The translations under genes were made by a program, and so were the position numbers. Shown here in pieces: positions 2,694 through 5,557 of a stretch of DNA of 5,557 bases. The stretch comes from a bacterium (GTDB lineage Bacteria; Oederibacteriota; PGYV01; DSBP01). The notes under the pieces are model-generated. The model did not search any database. It saw nothing but the letters and a program-made list of their open reading frames with translations, and was not told the origin of the DNA. How positions within the stretch are numbered: the first letter of the stretch is position 1; each line of letters starts with the position of its first letter. The stretch spans positions 1 through 5,557 of the forward strand of contig DSBP01000291.1 in NCBI GenBank assembly GCA_011049465.1. Direction: 5' to 3'.

Positions 2694-5557
2694 GAATTTA
2701 CGCTTATGGGCAATGTCTTTGCTGCCGGCGGCACATCAGGAACAGCCTCGACCGAAAACAGCCTTGCCTCGCTTTCCGCTTACAGGATAGGGATACCGGG
2801 GCAGATTGGAAAGCAAAAGAACGGCGAGGACCCTCAGTGCGAGGAAAAGATTTTCGGCGCTGACCCCATGGGTTTTCCCGCTTATTACCTTACTGATGTC
2901 CAGAGCCTTGACCAGTGGGTTGATTCCCCGGCAGCAGGGCAAAGTGTAGTAGCTGTCCTTCAGACATACGCGGGACAGTTCGCCAATTGCGCGTGGACCG
3001 GCGCGGCTTATGTGGCCGCGAGAAAAAAAACCATTACATCGGATGATATTATAGACCTGTCGCTTGTCTTTGACGATGCCACAATGGCGGCAGTGCCTCA
3101 GCCCGTGAGCCAGACCGTGAGTTACTATGACGCGACACTTACGTGGGCCGGAATATCGCAGGACCCGGACAATGTCATCTCGAGCTACACTGTTTACAGG
3201 TCAACGGCCCCGGGCTCCGGATTTCAGGCGCTGACATACACTGCGAAGCAGGAAAAGGGCGGGACAGTTACGTTTACTGACGCTTCGCTCAATACAGCCA
3301 CGACATATTATTACAAGATAGCGGTAAATTTTGAATGGGGCGGAACAGGCAACACGATTAACCCCTATTTTATCTCTGAGGCGCGGTCAAATACGGTTTC
3401 GGTCACAACGCTTGCGGCGAATGATACGGATCTTATATTAAATCTCAGGTATTCGCCTTCCTCGGCTCAGACAGTAAGTACGGGCCAGATAATCACCCTT
3501 ATCGGTTCTGTATATAATAACGGAACAGAGTACATAGAAAATATTACAATGTCGCCCCTTGTGGTAAGCGGCACAGCCGGCTCAATGGTTCTCCTGTCCG
3601 GGCCGGTCCCGGCAAGCGTGGCAAGCCTTGAAGACGGTTCTACGGTTTATTTCACATGGACCTATTCGGCAAATGGCACAGGCTCAATGCAGTTCACGGG
3701 CTCGGCGCAGGGCACCGGCCAGTCATCGGGAACCATATATCTTGCCAGGGAGAGAAGCTCTCACATATATACTATACAGACAGCCGCAAGCCTGAGCTCT
3801 GAGCAGAGCGTTTCAAGAAATACGGCTTCTGTGGGGCAGGAACTGACAGTTATTCTTACTGTCACAAACAGCGGCCAGGCAGCGTCAAACAACACTACGG
3901 CGGGCATCAATGTTGTGGGTGTCTCGGGAACGAATACATTCAACGCGGTTTCGCTTGCCGCAGGGCCGGGCAGCGGAATAATCATACCCGGGGGCAATGC
4001 GGGTTACTTTACGTGGCGTTATTCGGTGACAGGAACAGGCACGGTCTATTTCAGTTCGTTTGCCACAGGCTATGACGCGAATTCCGGAAACACGGTCAAT
4101 ACTGTAGCGGCGCCTTCTTCCAACATACTTCTCCAGACGCCATCTGCGCTGACTGCCGATATTGTTTCTCCGGCAAGCGTCAGTTTAAGCCAGGTATTTA
4201 CTGTCCTTATGAGGGTAACAAATACTGGCCAGGCAGCGGCAAACACCATTGCCCCGAACCTGACATTAAGCGGAGGTGGAACAACCTCGCTTTTAAGCGG
4301 GCCGTCACCCGCGAGTTTCAACTTGAGCGGCGGTAGTACCGCAAATTTTACATGGACATATTCGGCTACGGGCGCAGGGACAGTCAATTTCAGCGGTTAT
4401 GCTGCCGGAACTGACGCCAATTCAGGGGCCGGTGTCCAGTCAGCATCGGTTAATGTCAACACAGTGATACAAACAAGGCCGAATCTGCAGGCAGTTGCTT
4501 TTATATGGCCGTCGCAGGTATCTGTGGGCCAGGCAATAACAATGGTTTTAAGGGTATCAAACGAGGGCCAGGCAACCGCTAACAGCCTCCAGCCCGTGCC
4601 TTCTCTGCCCGGAAAATCAGGGACAGGCGATGCCTCTTTCTCGTCGGGGCCGAACCCGTCATTGCTCGCATACCTGCTTGGAGGCACGCAGAACTCATTT
4701 ACATGGATTTATAATGCCTCGGTTTCGGGGAATTTTTCCTTCAGTTCAAGGGCAGAAGGGCTTGACGCGAACGAGGGCACTTCGGTGGCATCAAACGCGG
4801 CTTCGTCAGGGGCGATTACAATACAGACTGCCGCTAACCTGATATCGCAGGTGCATGTGTCACAAACGCAGATTTCAACGGGCAATTATCTGACTGTCCG
4901 CCTGACAGTCACAAATACAGGGCAGGCAGGAGCCAATAATGTCGCGCCCGAACTTAATCTCATAGGTTCTGCCGGGTATTTCCTTGACGACGGGCCTTCG
5001 CCCGCTTCAACATCAATAGGAGGCGGATTATCAGCCGAGTTTACGTGGATTTATCTGATGCAGTCGGGCGGAAACCTGCAGTTCAACGGACGCGCCGCGG
5101 GCCAGGACGCGAATTCCGGTTCTGTGGTTGCCTCTTCCTTTACGAACAGGGACGTAATTGTTCAGGAGGCCGCGGTTCTCATATCTTCAATCAGCGTCTC
5201 TCCGGTTTATTCCGCTGTCGGCTGGACAATTACAACGGTTATGACAGTTTCAAACACGGGCCAGGCGCAGGCAGTAAATGTATCCCCTTCGTTTGTAATT
5301 GACGGCGCGAGCACAGGCTCTGTCACGCTTATTGGCGCGCCCGCGTCCCCTGTATCCATAAACGGCGGCGCCGCGCACCATTTCACATGGACATATTCGG
5401 CTGCTTCAACAGGCTCCGTAATATTCTCAGGCAGCGCCAACGGACAGGACGGCAACAACGCGACAGCCATAAGCTCTGCCGTAAATACGAGGACGGCCTA
5501 TATACAGACTCCGGCTTCACTGGCATCGTCTGTTGTGATAGACCCTGTGGTCATATC
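2595..5557 (+). CDS. Large secreted CARDB-like repeat protein, 5' part (runs off the right edge)
   Basis: The frame is open from ATG 2595 to the window end, giving 987 complete codons with no stop. Residues 1-33 are a signal peptide: basic start (R4, R6, K9, K11), hydrophobic core 13-27 and AKA before a cut at 33/34. Residues 34-167 are an unrecognised region with two Cys (82, 132). Residues 168-272 are a fibronectin-III-like domain. From 273 on there are six full CARDB-like repeats of 112-119 residues and the start of a seventh. Most repeats carry IQT..(A/S)L, (T/S)N(T/S/E)GQA, SGP.PAS, FTW.Y and G.DANSG. CARDB and similar Ig-like repeats occur in cell-surface and adhesion proteins of bacteria and archaea, so a long exported stalk or adhesin is the likely role. 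No enzyme motif is seen, and the C-terminal anchor lies outside the window. It is probably co-transcribed with the HTH gene. Residues 143-146 are coded across an A8 run. Confidence 0.9.
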   Translation, partial: MEVRDRLLKLKSAAVIAVCLFAVVLFFPGEAKAEFTLMGNVFAAGGTSGTASTENSLASLSAYRIGIPGQIGKQKNGEDPQCEEKIFGADPMGFPAYYLTDVQSLDQWVDSPAAGQSVVAVLQTYAGQFANCAWTGAAYVAARKKTITSDDIIDLSLVFDDATMAAVPQPVSQTVSYYDATLTWAGISQDPDNVISSYTVYRSTAPGSGFQALTYTAKQEKGGTVTFTDASLNTATTYYYKIAVNFEWGGTGNTINPYFISEARSNTVSVTTLAANDTDLILNLRYSPSSAQTVSTGQIITLIGSVYNNGTEYIENITMSPLVVSGTAGSMVLLSGPVPASVASLEDGSTVYFTWTYSANGTGSMQFTGSAQGTGQSSGTIYLARERSSHIYTIQTAASLSSEQSVSRNTASVGQELTVILTVTNSGQAASNNTTAGINVVGVSGTNTFNAVSLAAGPGSGIIIPGGNAGYFTWRYSVTGTGTVYFSSFATGYDANSGNTVNTVAAPSSNILLQTPSALTADIVSPASVSLSQVFTVLMRVTNTGQAAANTIAPNLTLSGGGTTSLLSGPSPASFNLSGGSTANFTWTYSATGAGTVNFSGYAAGTDANSGAGVQSASVNVNTVIQTRPNLQAVAFIWPSQVSVGQAITMVLRVSNEGQATANSLQPVPSLPGKSGTGDASFSSGPNPSLLAYLLGGTQNSFTWIYNASVSGNFSFSSRAEGLDANEGTSVASNAASSGAITIQTAANLISQVHVSQTQISTGNYLTVRLTVTNTGQAGANNVAPELNLIGSAGYFLDDGPSPASTSIGGGLSAEFTWIYLMQSGGNLQFNGRAAGQDANSGSVVASSFTNRDVIVQEAAVLISSISVSPVYSAVGWTITTVMTVSNTGQAQAVNVSPSFVIDGASTGSVTLIGAPASPVSINGGAAHHFTWTYSAASTGSVIFSGSANGQDGNNATAISSAVNTRTAYIQTPASLASSVVIDPVVI
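2694..3095 (+). other. N-terminal region of the large protein, family unknown
   Basis: Residues 34-167 of the precursor are not repeat-like. They start with MGNVFAAGGTSGTAS, then NSLASLSAYRIGIPGQIG, a Cys (82) before IFGADPMGFPAYYLTD, a W-containing stretch (QWVDSPAAGQSVVAVLQTYAGQF), a second Cys (NCAWTG, 132) and a final hydrophobic strand (IIDLSLVF). The two Cys could form a disulfide after export. The sequence reads like a compact beta-rich domain, and no function can be assigned. Confidence 0.5.
3096..3410 (+). other. Fibronectin type III-like domain of the large protein
   Basis: Residues 168-272 show the Fn3 pattern: PQPVS entry, ATLTWAG with the core Trp, SSYTVYRSTAPGSGF, a FTDASLNTATTYYYKIAV strand with the conserved Tyr cluster, and an exit at SNTVSVTT. 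It has a longer F-G loop than usual (FEWGGTGNTINPYFISEA). It is probably a spacer or contact module between the N-terminal region and the repeat stalk. Confidence 0.75.
3411..5557 (+). repeat. CARDB-like repeats, six full copies and one partial
   Basis: Repeat starts by residue: 273, 394, 512, 624, 743, 856 and 970 (bases 3411, 3774, 4128, 4464, 4821, 5160 and 5502). The (T/S)N.GQA motif is at 424, 542, 655, 773 and 886. The first repeat has a diverged version (YNNGTE near 307). FTW.Y is present in all six. G.DAN(S/E)G closes repeats 2-5 and is altered in 1 and 6. Repeat 4 has a longer middle loop (PGKSGTGDAS). Short stretches are identical in DNA, such as ACATGGACATATTCGGCT at 4350-4367 and 5385-5402. 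The copies are otherwise well diverged, so the array is old. Confidence 0.85.

Noticed and set aside
2468..2942. Two - strand open frames across the HTH gene end and the start of the large gene
   Set aside because: They run against a good Shine-Dalgarno site, signal peptide and HTH domain on the + strand, and have no recognisable content.
4074..5119. Identical 14-mer GACGCGAATTCCGG at 4074-4087 and 5106-5119 as a recombination or protein-binding site
   Set aside because: Both copies code for the DANSG motif at the same place in repeats 2 and 5, so shared ancestry and codon choice explain the identity.
3761..5470. Several - strand open frames opposite the repeat array (about 3761-3997, 4070-4387, 4397-4687, 5207-5470)
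   Set aside because: They recur at the same place in each repeat, lack ribosome sites, and lie opposite a continuous, clearly domain-structured + strand gene. They are by-products of the repeated codons.

Overview
The window holds three genes on the + strand and no credible gene on the - strand. Two are large repeat-built proteins, the first cut by the left edge and the third by the right edge. Between them is a very A+T-rich spacer with a consensus sigma70-type promoter, and a small helix-turn-helix (HTH) gene. Nothing in the window is an RNA gene, an insertion sequence, a CRISPR array or a metabolic enzyme.

Layout. Bases 1-2078: the 3' part of a gene for a modular, probably exported protein. 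It has T/P-rich linkers (including an exact 42-bp tandem repeat at the window edge), two copies of a beta-rich surface domain, a fibronectin-III-like domain, and a C-terminal module present twice. Bases 2079-2334: non-coding spacer with a weak A/T inverted repeat, a TTGACA-17-TATAAT promoter, and a leader of about 80-95 nt carrying a 10-bp-phased direct repeat and a small hairpin. Bases 2335-2541: a 68-residue excisionase/MerR-type HTH protein. Bases 2595 to the right edge: at least 987 codons without a stop, encoding a protein with a signal peptide, a novel N-terminal region, a fibronectin-III-like domain, and six complete plus one partial CARDB-like repeats of 112-119 residues.

Organism. 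It is bacterial, judged by the Shine-Dalgarno site, the sigma70-like promoter and the signal peptide. The TPT-rich linkers joined to CARDB-like, Fn3 and beta-sandwich repeats, with coding DNA of middling G+C and A+T-rich spacers, resemble what I recall of uncultured candidate phyla such as Goldbacteria and the Elusimicrobia/Omnitrophica neighbourhood. This is an impression from style, not an identification.

How the parts may work together. The promoter is placed to transcribe the HTH gene and, 53 bp further on, the large repeat protein, so the HTH protein may regulate itself and the surface protein. This is inference. The first gene looks like a separate unit of the same surface-protein repertoire. 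The least familiar elements are the duplicated WIGND module of the first protein, the N-terminal region of the third, and the HTH-plus-repeat-protein pairing.
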